DNA of 64,000 nt from Acidobacteriota bacterium. GTDB lineage: Bacteria; Acidobacteriota; Polarisedimenticolia; J045. Location: the NCBI GenBank assembly GCA_030949985.1, contig JAUZRX010000006.1, positions 61,723 to 125,722 of the forward strand, given 5' to 3'. The translations under genes and the position numbers were made by a program. The notes beneath the pieces are model-generated. The model did no database searches and was not told the DNA's origin. It was given only the letters and a program-made list of their open reading frames with translations. Of the stretch, positions 18,062 through 27,183 are shown piece by piece (within the stretch, counting starts at the first letter, position 1; each line of letters opens with the position of its first letter).

Positions 18062-18605
18062 CGAAGAATCCTCGCGAGCGCATGGCGTCGGTGGTCTGCT
18101 CGGCCCGGGCCAGGGAGCGCTCGAGCACGGTGGCGGCCTGGGCCGCGGCGTGGCGCCAGAGCAGGGTCCTTCCGGCGGGTCGAAGCAGCCGCGAGGTCAG
18201 CGCGGCCCGCATCTCGCCGTGCAGCCGTCGCAGCACCAGCCACTGGGACCAGGCGGCGGTGAGCAGGAAGGTCAGGGTAGGGGAGAAGGCCACCGCGCGC
18301 AGGGGGTCGACCCGCAGGAGCCAAACCTGGGTCAGCACGGCGATCAGCAGCACCCGCACGGCCACGAGGGTGATCACAGGCCAGGGGCTGCCGCCGGCGA
18401 GGCGCCGGGCGATCCACCAGCCGCCGCCCACCGCCAGCACCACGGGGCCCACCGCGAGCGCCGCTCGCGCCAGCACCCGCGGGGCGCGACGCCCCGCCGC
18501 GAGCAGGGCTCCGGCGGCGGCGGCGGCCAGCAGCCACGGGTCGTGGATCAGCGTGGCGCCCACTACCGCCAGGGCCCACAGGGCGAACAGCAGGCGTGGC
18601 TTCAC
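18048..18605 (-). CDS. nikQ: ECF transporter transmembrane (T) component, CbiQ/NikQ type
   Basis: 185 residues from GTG 18605, which overlaps the nikM stop by 4 bp (GTGA). About five hydrophobic segments are followed by the family's C-terminal coupling-helix region, with an ARAEQTTDAMRSRGF-like motif near the end. It transmits ATPase motion to the substrate-binding NikM subunit. It is shorter than usual CbiQ (about 220-260), mostly at the N-terminus, but the C-terminal signature is intact. It overlaps nikO at its 3' end. Confidence 0.85.
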   Translation of the reverse strand: MKPRLLFALWALAVVGATLIHDPWLLAAAAAGALLAAGRRAPRVLARAALAVGPVVLAVGGGWWIARRLAGGSPWPVITLVAVRVLLIAVLTQVWLLRVDPLRAVAFSPTLTFLLTAAWSQWLVLRRLHGEMRAALTSRLLRPAGRTLLWRHAAAQAATVLERSLARAEQTTDAMRSRGFFDDPT

Positions 18606-19249
18606 GGCAACGCTCCAGGCGCGCGCTCCTGGAACGCGCGCCAGGCCAGCACCGTCAGCACACCTTCCGCGGCCCCCACCACCAGGTGCGGCAGCAGCAT
18701 GGCGGGAAGGGTGACCTCCAGGCCGAAGGGGAAGAACAGGGGCGTACCGTCGGGGCGATGGGCCAGGGCGGGTTGGATGCCCAGGGCCACGGCCACCACC
18801 CCGGCGGCGGCGAGGGTGCCGCCGGCGCCGGCGAGAAAGAGGGCCGTGCGGGGCAGACGGCGGCCGAGCAGCCGGTGAAGTCCCGTGGCCACCGACCCCC
18901 CCACCAGTCCCAGCGCCAGCGCTCCGAGGGGGAGGGCGGTGATGCCCCCCTGGCCGAGCACCAGGGCCTGGATCAGGAAGACCAGGGAAAGACTGACGAA
19001 CGTCGCCGCGGGGCCGAAGACCGTGGCCAGCAAACCCACGCCGCTGGCGTGGACACTGGTACCCCCGGGCAGGGGAAGGGCGATGGAAGACAGGGCGAAG
19101 GCCACGGCGGTGGCGGCGGCGAGGCGAGGCAGGGTGCGTTCGTCCAGCCGCCGTCGCAGTCTGCGCAGGGCAACGCCCCACGCGGGCAGCAGCGTCGCCC
19201 ACAGGGGCAGGTAGAAGCGCGGCGCGAGAAAGCCGTCGGGGACGTGCAC
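18602..19249 (-). CDS. nikM: ECF nickel/cobalt transporter substrate-specific component, CbiM/NikM type
   Basis: 215 residues beginning MHVPDGFL. This conserved N-terminus carries the metal-binding second-position histidine of CbiM/NikM, which makes GTG 19249 the firm start. Seven or so membrane helices follow, with PGGTSVHASG in the middle supplying another conserved His. It binds the metal ion and forms the channel of the ECF importer. It lies 37 bp after nikL and overlaps nikQ by 4 bp. NikM versus CbiM is decided here by the linked NikR and operator rather than by the protein itself. Confidence 0.92.
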   Translation of the reverse strand: MHVPDGFLAPRFYLPLWATLLPAWGVALRRLRRRLDERTLPRLAAATAVAFALSSIALPLPGGTSVHASGVGLLATVFGPAATFVSLSLVFLIQALVLGQGGITALPLGALALGLVGGSVATGLHRLLGRRLPRTALFLAGAGGTLAAAGVVAVALGIQPALAHRPDGTPLFFPFGLEVTLPAMLLPHLVVGAAEGVLTVLAWRAFQERAPGALP

Positions 19250-19286
19250 CGGCGCACCTAGCTCCGCCGGCTGGCAGCGCGTCGTT

Positions 19287-19733
19287 TCACCGGCGGCGCC
19301 CGATCAGCATTGTCGCCAGGCCGAAGATGCCCAGCAGGTATCCCAACGCCGACACCCAGGTCCCCCAGCGCCGGCCGGGGAGATGGACGTGCCCGGCATC
19401 GCCGGCCGGGCCGGCTTCGATGGCATCGAGGTCGAGGGGCAGAACCACCCCGTGTCCATCGGGGCTTTCGGCCCGCAACTCATAGTGACCGGGATCCGGC
19501 GGGAGAAAGGCCAGACGCCCCCGGTTGTCGGTGCGGCCCTGGGCGACCAGGGTCCCCGAATCCTCCGTCCGCAGGATCCAGGGCTGGTCCACGAAGGGCT
19601 CGCCATCGTCGGTCTGCAAGGTGAGTATCCAGGCCTCGCCACGGCTGAGGGCGTGCTGGACCTCGTGGGCCGCCAGGGGGCCGCCGGCCAGCAGCAGAAC
19701 GACGACGAGGATCCCGATTCTCTTTCCCGTCAT
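19287..19733 (-). CDS. nikL: nickel transporter accessory protein, NikL-like
   Basis: 148 residues: a signal peptide (cut near AAH, about residue 23), an extracytoplasmic carboxypeptidase-regulatory-like beta domain (DNRGRLAFLPPDPGHYEL), several histidines, and a C-terminal membrane helix ending in basic residues (GRRR). This layout matches the NikL/NikN accessory membrane proteins that accompany NikM in ECF nickel importers. The mature protein begins with histidine, which may help metal capture. It is the first gene of the operon, with GGAGGG eight bases before the ATG and the NikR-like operator about 38 bp upstream. Confidence 0.8.
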   Translation of the reverse strand: MTGKRIGILVVVLLLAGGPLAAHEVQHALSRGEAWILTLQTDDGEPFVDQPWILRTEDSGTLVAQGRTDNRGRLAFLPPDPGHYELRAESPDGHGVVLPLDLDAIEAGPAGDAGHVHLPGRRWGTWVSALGYLLGIFGLATMLIGRRR

Positions 19734-19770
19734 GAGGAAAACCCTCCGATAAAACTCCTGTTGCGGGCAG

Positions 19771-19805
19771 GGTCGTGTTACGAAGATTTGTATCGTAACA
19801 CGACC
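19771..19805. promoter_or_regulatory. NikR-type operator (13-bp inverted repeat)
   Basis: Perfect 13-bp arms at 19771-19783 and 19793-19805 are separated by 9 bp. Inside is GTGTTAC-N13-GTAACAC, close to NikR operators described in other phyla. It stands 38 bp before nikL in the region shared with the divergent TPR-sulfotransferase gene. Nickel-bound NikR would be expected to bind here and repress the operon that ends with nikR itself. Confidence 0.8.
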
Positions 19806-19907
19806 GGTTCCCGGGAGCCGTGGCCCGACCCGCCCGGCCGGTGGGGGTTCCGCCAAGGCCTTCAGGCTCTCCGTCGGCGGCCGATAGGATCTCCCGAGGA
19901 GATACCG

Positions 19908-21650
19908 ATGGTTCAGACAGCGCCGGATGCCGTCGTGGCCCCCCTTCCCTTGCCGTCGGCGCCCGCGGCGCTCCGGGACCTGCAGCGGGCCCTCGACGAC
20001 CTGCGTCGGGATCGTCTCGGGGGGGCGATCCGGCGCCTCGAGCGCCTCCACCGGAAGCATCCTTCGGAGCCGGCGCCGGCCTACTTTCTGGCCCTGGTGC
20101 GCCTGAGGGCGGGGGACGACGAGGGCGCCGTATCGCCCCTCGAAGCCGCCGCGGCGGCCGCACCGGCGAGCGGAGAGGTGCAGGAGTTGCTCGGCCACCT
20201 GCGCCGCCGCCGGGGGGAGACCGCTGCGGCCGCCGAGGCCTACGCCCGCGCCCTTGCGGTGGATCCGGCGCGCCACGGCGCCGCCCACGGACTGGGGGTC
20301 TGCCACCTTCGCAGCGGGGGCGAGGCCCGCGCCGTCGAGCCCCTCGAGCGGGCGGTGGCCCTGCGCCCGGGCGAGCCCCGTTACCTGCGGGACCTGGGTA
20401 CGGCACTGATCTTCGCCGGTCGTCCCGAGCAGGCGGTCGAGGCCTTCCAGCAGGTTCCGGAAGGGGAACTGGGTGCCGCCGGTCTGGCCAACCTGGGCTG
20501 GGCCTACGAGCTGTTGGGAGAGGATGAGCAGGCGTGGCGCTGCTACGACGAGGCCCTGGCCCGGGACGAGCGGGTCACCGCGCCCTACTACAAGCTGGCC
20601 CGGCGAGGGCGATACGACGATGCCGAGCACCTCGAGCTGCTCCTCGATCGTTTTGCCGGCGACGCCGCCGCCTGCGTCGATCTGCACTTCGCCCTGGGAG
20701 AAATCCTCCACCGCCGGGGCGAGGCGCGGCGGGCCTTCGAGCACTTCCGCCGGGGCAACCGCCTGGCCGGTGTGCGCCACGATCGGCGCGCTCGTTCGCT
20801 GATCACCCTGGCGCCCACCCTGTTCGCGGGTCGCGAATTCTTCGCCGAGCGCCGATGGTCCGACGACGGCGAGGGACGGGTGTTCATCGTCGGCATGCCC
20901 CGTTTGGGCACGTCCCTGGTCGAGCAGATCCTCGCCGCCCACCGGCGGGTGCACGCCCTCGGGGAAAACCTCTTCTTCGGAGAGGTCGCGCTGTCGATGG
21001 GGGGCCGGGAGGGCATCGAACGCGCCTACCCCTTCGGCCTGCTCGACCTGGATGCGGCGGTCGCCCGACAGATCGCCCGGGAGTACGAGCAGACCCTGCC
21101 CGCCGGTCTGCCGTCGGGCACCCTGACCACCGACAAGGCGCCGGCGAACTATGTGTTCCTGCCGCTGATCGCCCTGTGCTTCCCTCGCGCGAAGGTGATC
21201 GACCTGCGCCGGGATCCGCGGGACGTGGCGCTCTCGCTCTACTTCACCCACTTCCGTGGAGGAAGCTGCACCTTTTCCTACGACCTGGACGACCTGGCCG
21301 CGTGCCTGATCGACCACCACCACGCGATGGAGCACTGGCAGGCCCACCTGCCGGTCGAGATGCTGGAGCTGCACTACGAAGAGCTGGTCCACGACCCCGA
21401 GGGCCAATCCCGCCGCCTGCTCGACTTCGTCGGTCTCGACTGGGATCCCGCCTGCCTCGACTTCCACCGCCGCTCCGGCCCCTGTCTGACCGCCAGCCAC
21501 GCCCAGGTCCGCCGTCCCGTCTACACCTCGTCCATCGGCCGGCACCGCCCCTACGCCGACCTGCTCCAGCCCCTGATCGACCGCCTCGAGCAAGCCGGTC
21601 TCGCCGTCGGATCCCATGCCCGTGTCAACTCGCTTGGGGGCGGTTGTTGA
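19908..21650 (+). CDS. TPR-repeat sulfotransferase
   Basis: 580 residues from ATG 19908 (GAGGAG upstream). Residues about 20-290 are tetratricopeptide repeats with small-residue-rich helices. Residues about 320-560 form a sulfotransferase domain with VFIVGMPRLGTSLVEQIL, the 5'-phosphosulfate loop, and VIDLRRDPRDVALSLYF, the 3'-phosphate loop. This fusion is widespread in bacteria and is related to tyrosylprotein sulfotransferases; the acceptor is unknown. There is no signal peptide, so it is probably cytoplasmic. It is divergent from the nickel operon. The window's second sulfotransferase, after murJ, hints at envelope or protein sulfation. Confidence 0.88.
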   Translation: MVQTAPDAVVAPLPLPSAPAALRDLQRALDDLRRDRLGGAIRRLERLHRKHPSEPAPAYFLALVRLRAGDDEGAVSPLEAAAAAAPASGEVQELLGHLRRRRGETAAAAEAYARALAVDPARHGAAHGLGVCHLRSGGEARAVEPLERAVALRPGEPRYLRDLGTALIFAGRPEQAVEAFQQVPEGELGAAGLANLGWAYELLGEDEQAWRCYDEALARDERVTAPYYKLARRGRYDDAEHLELLLDRFAGDAAACVDLHFALGEILHRRGEARRAFEHFRRGNRLAGVRHDRRARSLITLAPTLFAGREFFAERRWSDDGEGRVFIVGMPRLGTSLVEQILAAHRRVHALGENLFFGEVALSMGGREGIERAYPFGLLDLDAAVARQIAREYEQTLPAGLPSGTLTTDKAPANYVFLPLIALCFPRAKVIDLRRDPRDVALSLYFTHFRGGSCTFSYDLDDLAACLIDHHHAMEHWQAHLPVEMLELHYEELVHDPEGQSRRLLDFVGLDWDPACLDFHRRSGPCLTASHAQVRRPVYTSSIGRHRPYADLLQPLIDRLEQAGLAVGSHARVNSLGGGC

Positions 21651-21996
21651 CAGTCTCCAAAGAGTCCGGATCTTTCCGCGGCTTTAGGGATACTCACGTC
21701 ACGAAAATCAAGACGGACGCGCGGTCATGGACTCATGACAAGCTTACCGGGTTGCGCCGGCGCGGCGTTGCCGCCGTGCAGAGCGGCGAGTCTCCTGCAG
21801 GCGTTGCGCGAGTGCTGGGAGTGCATCTCGCCTCGCGGCGCGGGTCGCGTGCTGCGGACTGCCGGCGGCCTCATCCCGTCCCAGGCAAACAGCAGGGGCT
21901 TTGGACTTCGCTCACGTGCGGAAGGGCCCCCTGAAACCGCGCCCGCCGGCTCGACCCGGCATCCCGCCCAAGACAGCCTTCCGGCTCCAGCCGCAC
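21651..21996. other. 346-bp intergenic region between convergent genes
   Basis: It lies between the TPR-sulfotransferase and the 3' end of rnfB. No clear terminator hairpin with a T-tract is seen. A 99-codon plus-strand open stretch starting at 21735 runs into the antisense of rnfB and has no ribosome binding site; I do not call it a gene. Confidence 0.3.
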
Positions 21997-22908
21997 TCAG
22001 CCCCTCCACTCCGCCTCGTCGGCGGTGGTCTTGAAGTCGGCCTCCACGCGCTCGGGGAGTTCTTCTTCGGCCACGGCCTGCTTGTCCGCCTCGGTGGGGG
22101 TACCGACGAAGAGCAGGGAGTCCATCGGGCACTTGTGCAGGGCGTCGCTGAAGTCGGTCGCCTCGGGGTCGTAGACGTCGTAGTTGAGCACCGGCAGGTT
22201 GCCGTCCATCTCGAGCAGGTCGCTGACCTTGGTGCAGGCCTTGCAGCCGATGCAGCCCACTTCGCAGACGGCCTTGACCTCGCCGCCGAAGTCCTTGTTG
22301 CAGCAGGCCACCACCATGATGCGCTCGGCCTTGAAGGGGACCATGGTGATGATGTTCCGCGGGCAGGCCTCCGCGCAGGCGCCGCAGCCGGTGCACTTGT
22401 CGTAGATCACTTCGGGCAGGCCGCGGTCGAGCAGCATCGCGTCGAAGTTGCAGGCCTCCACGCAATCGCCGAAGCCCAGGCAGCCATAGGTGCAGCCCTG
22501 GATGCCCGAGATTACGTTGGCCGCCGAGCAGGTCTGCTCGCCGATGTAGTCCATCCTGCCCTTGCGCTGGTCGAAGTGGGCGCCGCAGTGGATCACGGCC
22601 TTGTAGGGCCAGCTCTGCTCGACACTGACGCCCATCACCCCGGCGATGGCCTCCGCGCAGCTCGCGCCGCCCACCGGGCACTTGGTCACCGACTCGCCGC
22701 CCAGCACCACCGCCTCGGCGTACTCGCTGCAGCCCACGTAGCCGCAACCGCCGCAGTTGGCTCCCGGCAGCACGTCGTTGACCTGGATGATCTTCGGATC
22801 GACCTCGACGTGGAAGGCCTGGTTGGCCCAGCCGAGGACGAAGGACATGGCGATGGCGAGCAGCAGCATGGTGCCCGCGGCGAGGGAAATGACGACCCAG
22901 GTGAACAT
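21997..22908 (-). CDS. rnfB: Rnf complex subunit RnfB (polyferredoxin)
   Basis: 303 residues. One N-terminal membrane helix (about 3-25) is followed by the RnfB GANCGGCGYVGC cluster motif (about 46-57). Further cysteine-rich segments include two ferredoxin-type motifs, for example CTGCGACAEACP and CIGCKACTK, and an acidic C-terminus. It takes electrons from reduced ferredoxin and passes them into the membrane complex. Start ATG 22908 follows the rnfA stop by one base, so it is the last gene of rnfCDGEAB. The many cysteines fit Fe-S supply by NifU/NifS. Confidence 0.95.
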   Translation of the reverse strand: MFTWVVISLAAGTMLLLAIAMSFVLGWANQAFHVEVDPKIIQVNDVLPGANCGGCGYVGCSEYAEAVVLGGESVTKCPVGGASCAEAIAGVMGVSVEQSWPYKAVIHCGAHFDQRKGRMDYIGEQTCSAANVISGIQGCTYGCLGFGDCVEACNFDAMLLDRGLPEVIYDKCTGCGACAEACPRNIITMVPFKAERIMVVACCNKDFGGEVKAVCEVGCIGCKACTKVSDLLEMDGNLPVLNYDVYDPEATDFSDALHKCPMDSLLFVGTPTEADKQAVAEEELPERVEADFKTTADEAEWRG

Positions 22909-22909
22909 C

Positions 22910-23614
22910 TCAGGCTCCCGAAGAGAACAAGAGGTTGGCAAGGCCGCGGTCGACGCCCGTAAAGCCCATGAAGGCCATGGCGAGGATGCCGGCGACCAGC
23001 AGGGCGATGCCCGCGCCCTGGAGGGGCTTGGGTACGTCGCACTCGTCGAGTTCCTCACGAATGCCGGCCATGATGCTGATGGCCAGCGTGAAGCCGATTC
23101 CGCCGCCGGCGGCCAGCACCAGGGCGCTGTCGAGGCCCCAACGGGAGGCGTCGTCGACGCCGCTGACGTGCTTGAGGATCTCGAGGCAGGCGAAGAGGAT
23201 CGCGCAGTTGGTGGTGATCAGGGGCAGGAAGACGCCGAACTGCTTGTAGAGCGGCGGGAAAAACTTGCGCACATACATCTCGACGAACTGCACCGACGAG
23301 GCGATGACGAAGATGTAGACGATGTAGCTGAGAATGCTCAGGTCCACCACCGTCTCGGGGTCTCCACCCGCCATCCGCCAGACCCAGGTGCTCAGGGGCG
23401 CGCCGGGGCGCAGGACGAAGGTGGTGAAGATCCAGCTCAGGGTGGCGGCGATGGAGATCACGAAGGTCACCGCGCAGCCCATGCCGAAAGCCGTGGAGAC
23501 CTTGCGCGAGACGCCGAGGAAGGGGCAGATCCCGACGAAGTAGTAGAGCACGAAGTTCTTGATCAGGATCGCGCTCAGGCCGATGAGGGCCAACTCGCCG
23601 ATATGCTCGAGCAT
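22910..23614 (-). CDS. rnfA: Rnf complex membrane subunit RnfA
   Basis: 234 residues with six hydrophobic helices. The RnfA/RnfE Cys motifs are visible, [16 protein letters not shown] near the N-terminus and [14 protein letters not shown] in the middle; these cysteines hold the intramembrane Fe-S cluster shared with RnfE. ATG 23614 overlaps the rnfE stop by one base (TGATG). It is slightly longer than enterobacterial RnfA (about 193), with an inserted segment between helices 3 and 4 and a longer C-terminus. Confidence 0.94.
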   Translation of the reverse strand: MLEHIGELALIGLSAILIKNFVLYYFVGICPFLGVSRKVSTAFGMGCAVTFVISIAATLSWIFTTFVLRPGAPLSTWVWRMAGGDPETVVDLSILSYIVYIFVIASSVQFVEMYVRKFFPPLYKQFGVFLPLITTNCAILFACLEILKHVSGVDDASRWGLDSALVLAAGGGIGFTLAISIMAGIREELDECDVPKPLQGAGIALLVAGILAMAFMGFTGVDRGLANLLFSSGA

Positions 23615-24276
23615 CAGGCGGTCTCCTTGATGGTGTCGTGAGCGGCGGTGTTCGCGCTCTTGGCGTTCTCGGCCCGTCGGGCGCTGAGCCAGTTGACCAG
23701 GCCGAGCAGGCAGCCGAGGGTGAGGAAGGCGCCGGGGGGCAGGACCATCAGCACCCAGTCGGGCCAGGAGGCCGGCAGTACGTGGAAGCCGAACCAACTC
23801 CCCGAGCCGAGCAGCTCGCGCACCGTGGCGATGCTGGCCAGGGCCACGGTGAAGCCCAGGCCCATGCCGACGGCATCGGAGAGGGCGGTGAAGACGTTCT
23901 GCTTCTGGGCGCAGATCTCACAGCGCGAGATGATGATGCAGTTGACGATGATCAGAGGAATGTAGGGGCCGAGTTCCTTGCTCATCTGGTACATGTAGGC
24001 GGCCAGGAAGCGGTCGGCGATGGTGACGAAGGTGGCGATGGTCAGCGTGAAGACCAGGATCCGCAGGTGGGGTTTGAGCAGGCCCCGGATCAGGCTGGTG
24101 ATCACGTTGGCCATGATCAGCACGAATGTGGTGGCTCCCGCCATGGTCATCGCCGCCTGCATGCCGTTGGTCACCGCCAACGTCGGGCACATGCCGAGAA
24201 GCTGCCGGTAGACCGGGTTTTCAGGCAGGATGCCGTTGACGAAGCGTTCGAGGGCGGTCGGCCCATCCTGGCTCAT
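23614..24276 (-). CDS. rnfE: Rnf complex membrane subunit RnfE
   Basis: 220 residues and six membrane helices, homologous to RnfA but inverted in the membrane. [17 protein letters not shown] near the N-terminus and [17 protein letters not shown] in the middle carry the cluster cysteines. It pairs with RnfA. Two bases separate it from rnfG. The hydrophilic tail (residues about 200-220) is variable in the family. Confidence 0.94.
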   Translation of the reverse strand: MSQDGPTALERFVNGILPENPVYRQLLGMCPTLAVTNGMQAAMTMAGATTFVLIMANVITSLIRGLLKPHLRILVFTLTIATFVTIADRFLAAYMYQMSKELGPYIPLIIVNCIIISRCEICAQKQNVFTALSDAVGMGLGFTVALASIATVRELLGSGSWFGFHVLPASWPDWVLMVLPPGAFLTLGCLLGLVNWLSARRAENAKSANTAAHDTIKETA

Positions 24277-24278
24277 CT

Positions 24279-24845
24279 TTACCTCCCCGCGGCGGCCTTC
24301 AGCGGCCCGCGCACTTCGGTCACGGTACGGTTGACCAGGTCGGCGACGGTGACCGACGAGATCGTCGCGCCGGTGATGGCCTTGATCTGGTGGGGACCGG
24401 GCTCGGCGGCGCCCTTGACGACTTCAAGGGGCACCAGGGCGTCCTTGCCCTTGAACCGGTTCTGGAACTCGTCGCCCGTGATCTTGGCGCCGAGACCGGG
24501 AGTTTCTTTCTGAGAGAGGACGTAGATGCCGGTGATGGTCTTCACCTCGGCATCGACGCCCACCAGCACCTCCACCTGATCGGCAAAGCCCGTTGCCCGG
24601 GCCGGGACCACCCAACCCAGGGTGTCGCTGTCTCCCAGCGCCCGGTAGACCGTGCGGCCGTCCATGTCGTAGGGTTCACCCCGGGTCGCACCGGGAACCA
24701 GGCGCGGCACCTGGGAGAGGGTTTCCTCGAGCTTGTTGTGGGCGATGCGTTCGGCCACCACGAGCTCCATGCCCGCCAGGCTGGCGCCGAAGACCAGGGC
24801 CAGCACCAGCACGAGCCAGGCGGTAGTGATGTATCCCTTGCCCAT
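24279..24845 (-). CDS. rnfG: Rnf complex FMN-binding subunit RnfG
   Basis: 188 residues: one N-terminal membrane helix (about 8-28) and an extracytoplasmic FMN-binding domain. KAITGATISSVTV near the C-terminus is the covalent flavinylation motif, with the second threonine of TGAT as attachment site. KETPGLGAKITGDEF is also conserved. It relays electrons on the periplasmic face to RnfD. Eleven bases separate its start from the rnfD stop. Covalent FMN attachment needs an ApbE flavin transferase, which is not in this window. Confidence 0.93.
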   Translation of the reverse strand: MGKGYITTAWLVLVLALVFGASLAGMELVVAERIAHNKLEETLSQVPRLVPGATRGEPYDMDGRTVYRALGDSDTLGWVVPARATGFADQVEVLVGVDAEVKTITGIYVLSQKETPGLGAKITGDEFQNRFKGKDALVPLEVVKGAAEPGPHQIKAITGATISSVTVADLVNRTVTEVRGPLKAAAGR

Positions 24846-24856
24846 CGATCCTCCCT

Positions 24857-25828
24857 TCAGCGGGCCGGCACGGGGCCGCCCACCGGCTCGGGGATGGTCC
24901 AGCGGTTGATCAGCGGCACCACGGCGTTCATCAGCAGCACGGCGAACATCACGCCCTCGGGATAGCCGCTGGCCAGGCGGATCAGCATCACCAGCGCTCC
25001 GAGTCCCGCGCCGAAGATCAGCTTGCCCCGGCCAGTGAGGGGGCTGGTCACCGGGTCGGTGGCGATGAAGAAGGCGCCGAAGAGCAGCGCGCCGCCGAGC
25101 AGGTGATGGAGGGGGTGGGTCAGGGCGCCGGGAGCAATCCACCAGGCGATGGACGCGATGACTCCCACCGAGGCCAGGGTGCCCAGCGGAATCTCCCACG
25201 ACGCGGTGCGCCGCAGGCAGAGGTAGAGCCCGCCGATCAGGCAGGCCAGGGCGCTGGTCTCACCCAGCGAGCCGTTGGCCGTGCCCAGGGCCAGGGCGGT
25301 GAAGCCGGTGGCCTCGCCGAGTTGCTTGGCGGCGGTCAGGGGCGTGGCCTGGGTGATCACCTCGAGACCGGCGCCGGCGACGGTGTAGGCCGCCGCCCCC
25401 AGGGCGGCGGGAAAGCAGATCATCACGAAGGCCCGGCCCACCATCGCCGGGTTGAAGAGGTTCTGGCCCAGTCCGCCGAAGACGATCTTGCCGATGCCGA
25501 CGGCCACCATCGAGGCGATCACGCTGACGTACCACGGGGCGCTCCAGGGCAGGGAGAGCCCGAGGATCAGGCCGGTGACCGCGGCCGAGGCGTCGCCCAG
25601 GGTGGGGCGCCGGCCCCGCCAGGAGGTGAACAGCGCCTCGAAGGCCAGGCAGGCCAGCACGCTCAGGCCCACCTGCTTGACGGCATACCAGCGGAAGACC
25701 CAGAGGGCCACGGCGATCACCGGGGCCAGGGCGATCAGCACGTCGATCATCATGCGCCGCGTGGTGAACGAGCCCTGGGCCAGGTGAGGCGAGGGGGCGA
25801 CGCGCAGGGCGGGAGAGGATTCGCTCAT
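24857..25828 (-). CDS. rnfD: Rnf complex membrane subunit RnfD
   Basis: 323 residues with about nine to ten hydrophobic helices. The NqrB/RnfD family signatures are GLGQNLFNPAMVGRAF and FIATDPVTSPLTGRGK. Family members carry covalently bound FMN and take part in ion translocation. ATG 25828 lies two bases after the rnfC stop. The N-terminal 25 residues (SPHLAQGSFTTRRMM) face the cytoplasm. Confidence 0.94.
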   Translation of the reverse strand: MSESSPALRVAPSPHLAQGSFTTRRMMIDVLIALAPVIAVALWVFRWYAVKQVGLSVLACLAFEALFTSWRGRRPTLGDASAAVTGLILGLSLPWSAPWYVSVIASMVAVGIGKIVFGGLGQNLFNPAMVGRAFVMICFPAALGAAAYTVAGAGLEVITQATPLTAAKQLGEATGFTALALGTANGSLGETSALACLIGGLYLCLRRTASWEIPLGTLASVGVIASIAWWIAPGALTHPLHHLLGGALLFGAFFIATDPVTSPLTGRGKLIFGAGLGALVMLIRLASGYPEGVMFAVLLMNAVVPLINRWTIPEPVGGPVPAR

Positions 25829-25830
25829 CG

Positions 25831-27183
25831 TCAGCTCCGGGGGGCGGTAGCCTTGCCCATGCGGATCAACTGCACCAGCGGAATGCCCGCCGGGCAGGCA
25901 TAGGCGCAGCAGCCGCATTCCATACAGGCAGTCATGTGATAGCGCCGGGCCACCTCCCAGTTCTTGTGGCGGCAGGCCAGGGCGATCTTGGTCGGGACCA
26001 GGTGCAGCGGGCAGACGTCCACGCAGCGCCCGCAGCGGACGCAGGATGTCTCTTCCCGCCGGCGAACCTCTTCTTCGGTGAGCACCACGATGCCGCTGGT
26101 GCCCTTGGTCACCGGCGTGTCCAGGTTGCCCAGGGCGAAACCCATCATCGGTCCGCCGGCGATCACCCGCCCCGCGTCGGGACGCAGGCCACCGGCGAAG
26201 TCGATCAACTCGGCGTAGCTCGCGCCGATGGGGGCGAGGATGTTGGTCGGGCGCGTGATGCCGCGGCCGGTGACGCTGACCACCCGGTGGGTCAGGGGGC
26301 GGCCCCGCAGCACGGCGCGGGCCAGGGCCGCCGCGGTGCCCACGTTCATCACCACCACGCCCACGTCCAGGGGCAGCCCGCCGGTGGGGACGATCCGGGC
26401 CAGGGCGGAGAGAATGAGCTGCTTTTCGCCACCCTGGGGGTACTTGGTGCGCACCTCGACCACCCGCGCCCGGGTTCCTTCGGCTGCCGTGCGGGCCGCG
26501 GCGATGGCCTCGGGCTTGTTGTCCTCGATGGCCAGCAGCACCTGGTCGGCGCCGCAGGCCCGGCCGGCCAGCAGGGCCCCGGTGACCACGGCGTCGGCCG
26601 CCTCGACCATCAGGCGATTGTCGGCGTTGAGGTAGGGCTCGCACTCGCAGCCGTTGACCAGCAGGGTGTCGATGGGCTTGTCGGCGTTGCGCTTGAGCTT
26701 GACATGGGTCGGGAAGGCGGCCCCTCCCAGGCCCACCAGGCCCGCCTGGCGGGCGGCGTCGACAATGGCCCCGGGATCGTGTCCGGCGACGTCTTTCGGC
26801 CAGGGACCGCCGAAGATCTCCTCCCGCAGGGCCTCGCCCTCGAGCTGGTCCCCGGCCGCCTTGACCGGGATGGCCGGCACGTGGCGGCCGTTGGGCAGGG
26901 TGGCCACGGAGACCTTGGCGGTCTTACCGGCGATCGAGGCGTGGACCGGCGCCGAGACGAAGGCCTCGCTGCTACCCAGCAGATCGCCCAGGGCGACTTC
27001 GGTACGGGGCTTGACCACCGCCTCGTTGGGAGCGCCCGTGTGCTGGAGGAGGGGAATCTTCACCTGCTTGGGTGTGGGCAGGACCTCGATCTGCACCTTG
27101 TCCGAGAGTTGCTTGCACTCCGGGGGATGGATCCCGCGGGGAAAGGTGCCTCGGCCCGCGGCAGGGCTCGCCATCGCGCTCAT
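25831..27183 (-). CDS. rnfC: Rnf complex peripheral subunit RnfC
   Basis: 450 residues. The N-terminal region begins GRGTFPRGIHPPECK. A Rossmann-like NADH/FMN-binding domain follows (about 125-330, GLVGLGGAAFPTHVK and LLVNGCECEPYL). Two [4Fe-4S] ferredoxin motifs close it, CVRCGRCVDVCP and CMECGCCAYACP (about 375-430). It is the site where NAD is reduced. Its ATG overlaps the preceding RseC-like gene by 4 bp. Gene order rnfCDGEAB is that of Acetobacterium-type operons, in which Rnf couples ferredoxin:NAD oxidoreduction to Na+ or H+ export; which ion applies here cannot be told. Confidence 0.95.
   Translation of the reverse strand: MSAMASPAAGRGTFPRGIHPPECKQLSDKVQIEVLPTPKQVKIPLLQHTGAPNEAVVKPRTEVALGDLLGSSEAFVSAPVHASIAGKTAKVSVATLPNGRHVPAIPVKAAGDQLEGEALREEIFGGPWPKDVAGHDPGAIVDAARQAGLVGLGGAAFPTHVKLKRNADKPIDTLLVNGCECEPYLNADNRLMVEAADAVVTGALLAGRACGADQVLLAIEDNKPEAIAAARTAAEGTRARVVEVRTKYPQGGEKQLILSALARIVPTGGLPLDVGVVVMNVGTAAALARAVLRGRPLTHRVVSVTGRGITRPTNILAPIGASYAELIDFAGGLRPDAGRVIAGGPMMGFALGNLDTPVTKGTSGIVVLTEEEVRRREETSCVRCGRCVDVCPLHLVPTKIALACRHKNWEVARRYHMTACMECGCCAYACPAGIPLVQLIRMGKATAPRS

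Noticed and set aside
21735..22034. 99-codon open frame in the gap after the TPR-sulfotransferase
   Set aside because: No ribosome binding site, overlaps rnfB on the other strand, no recognisable domain.
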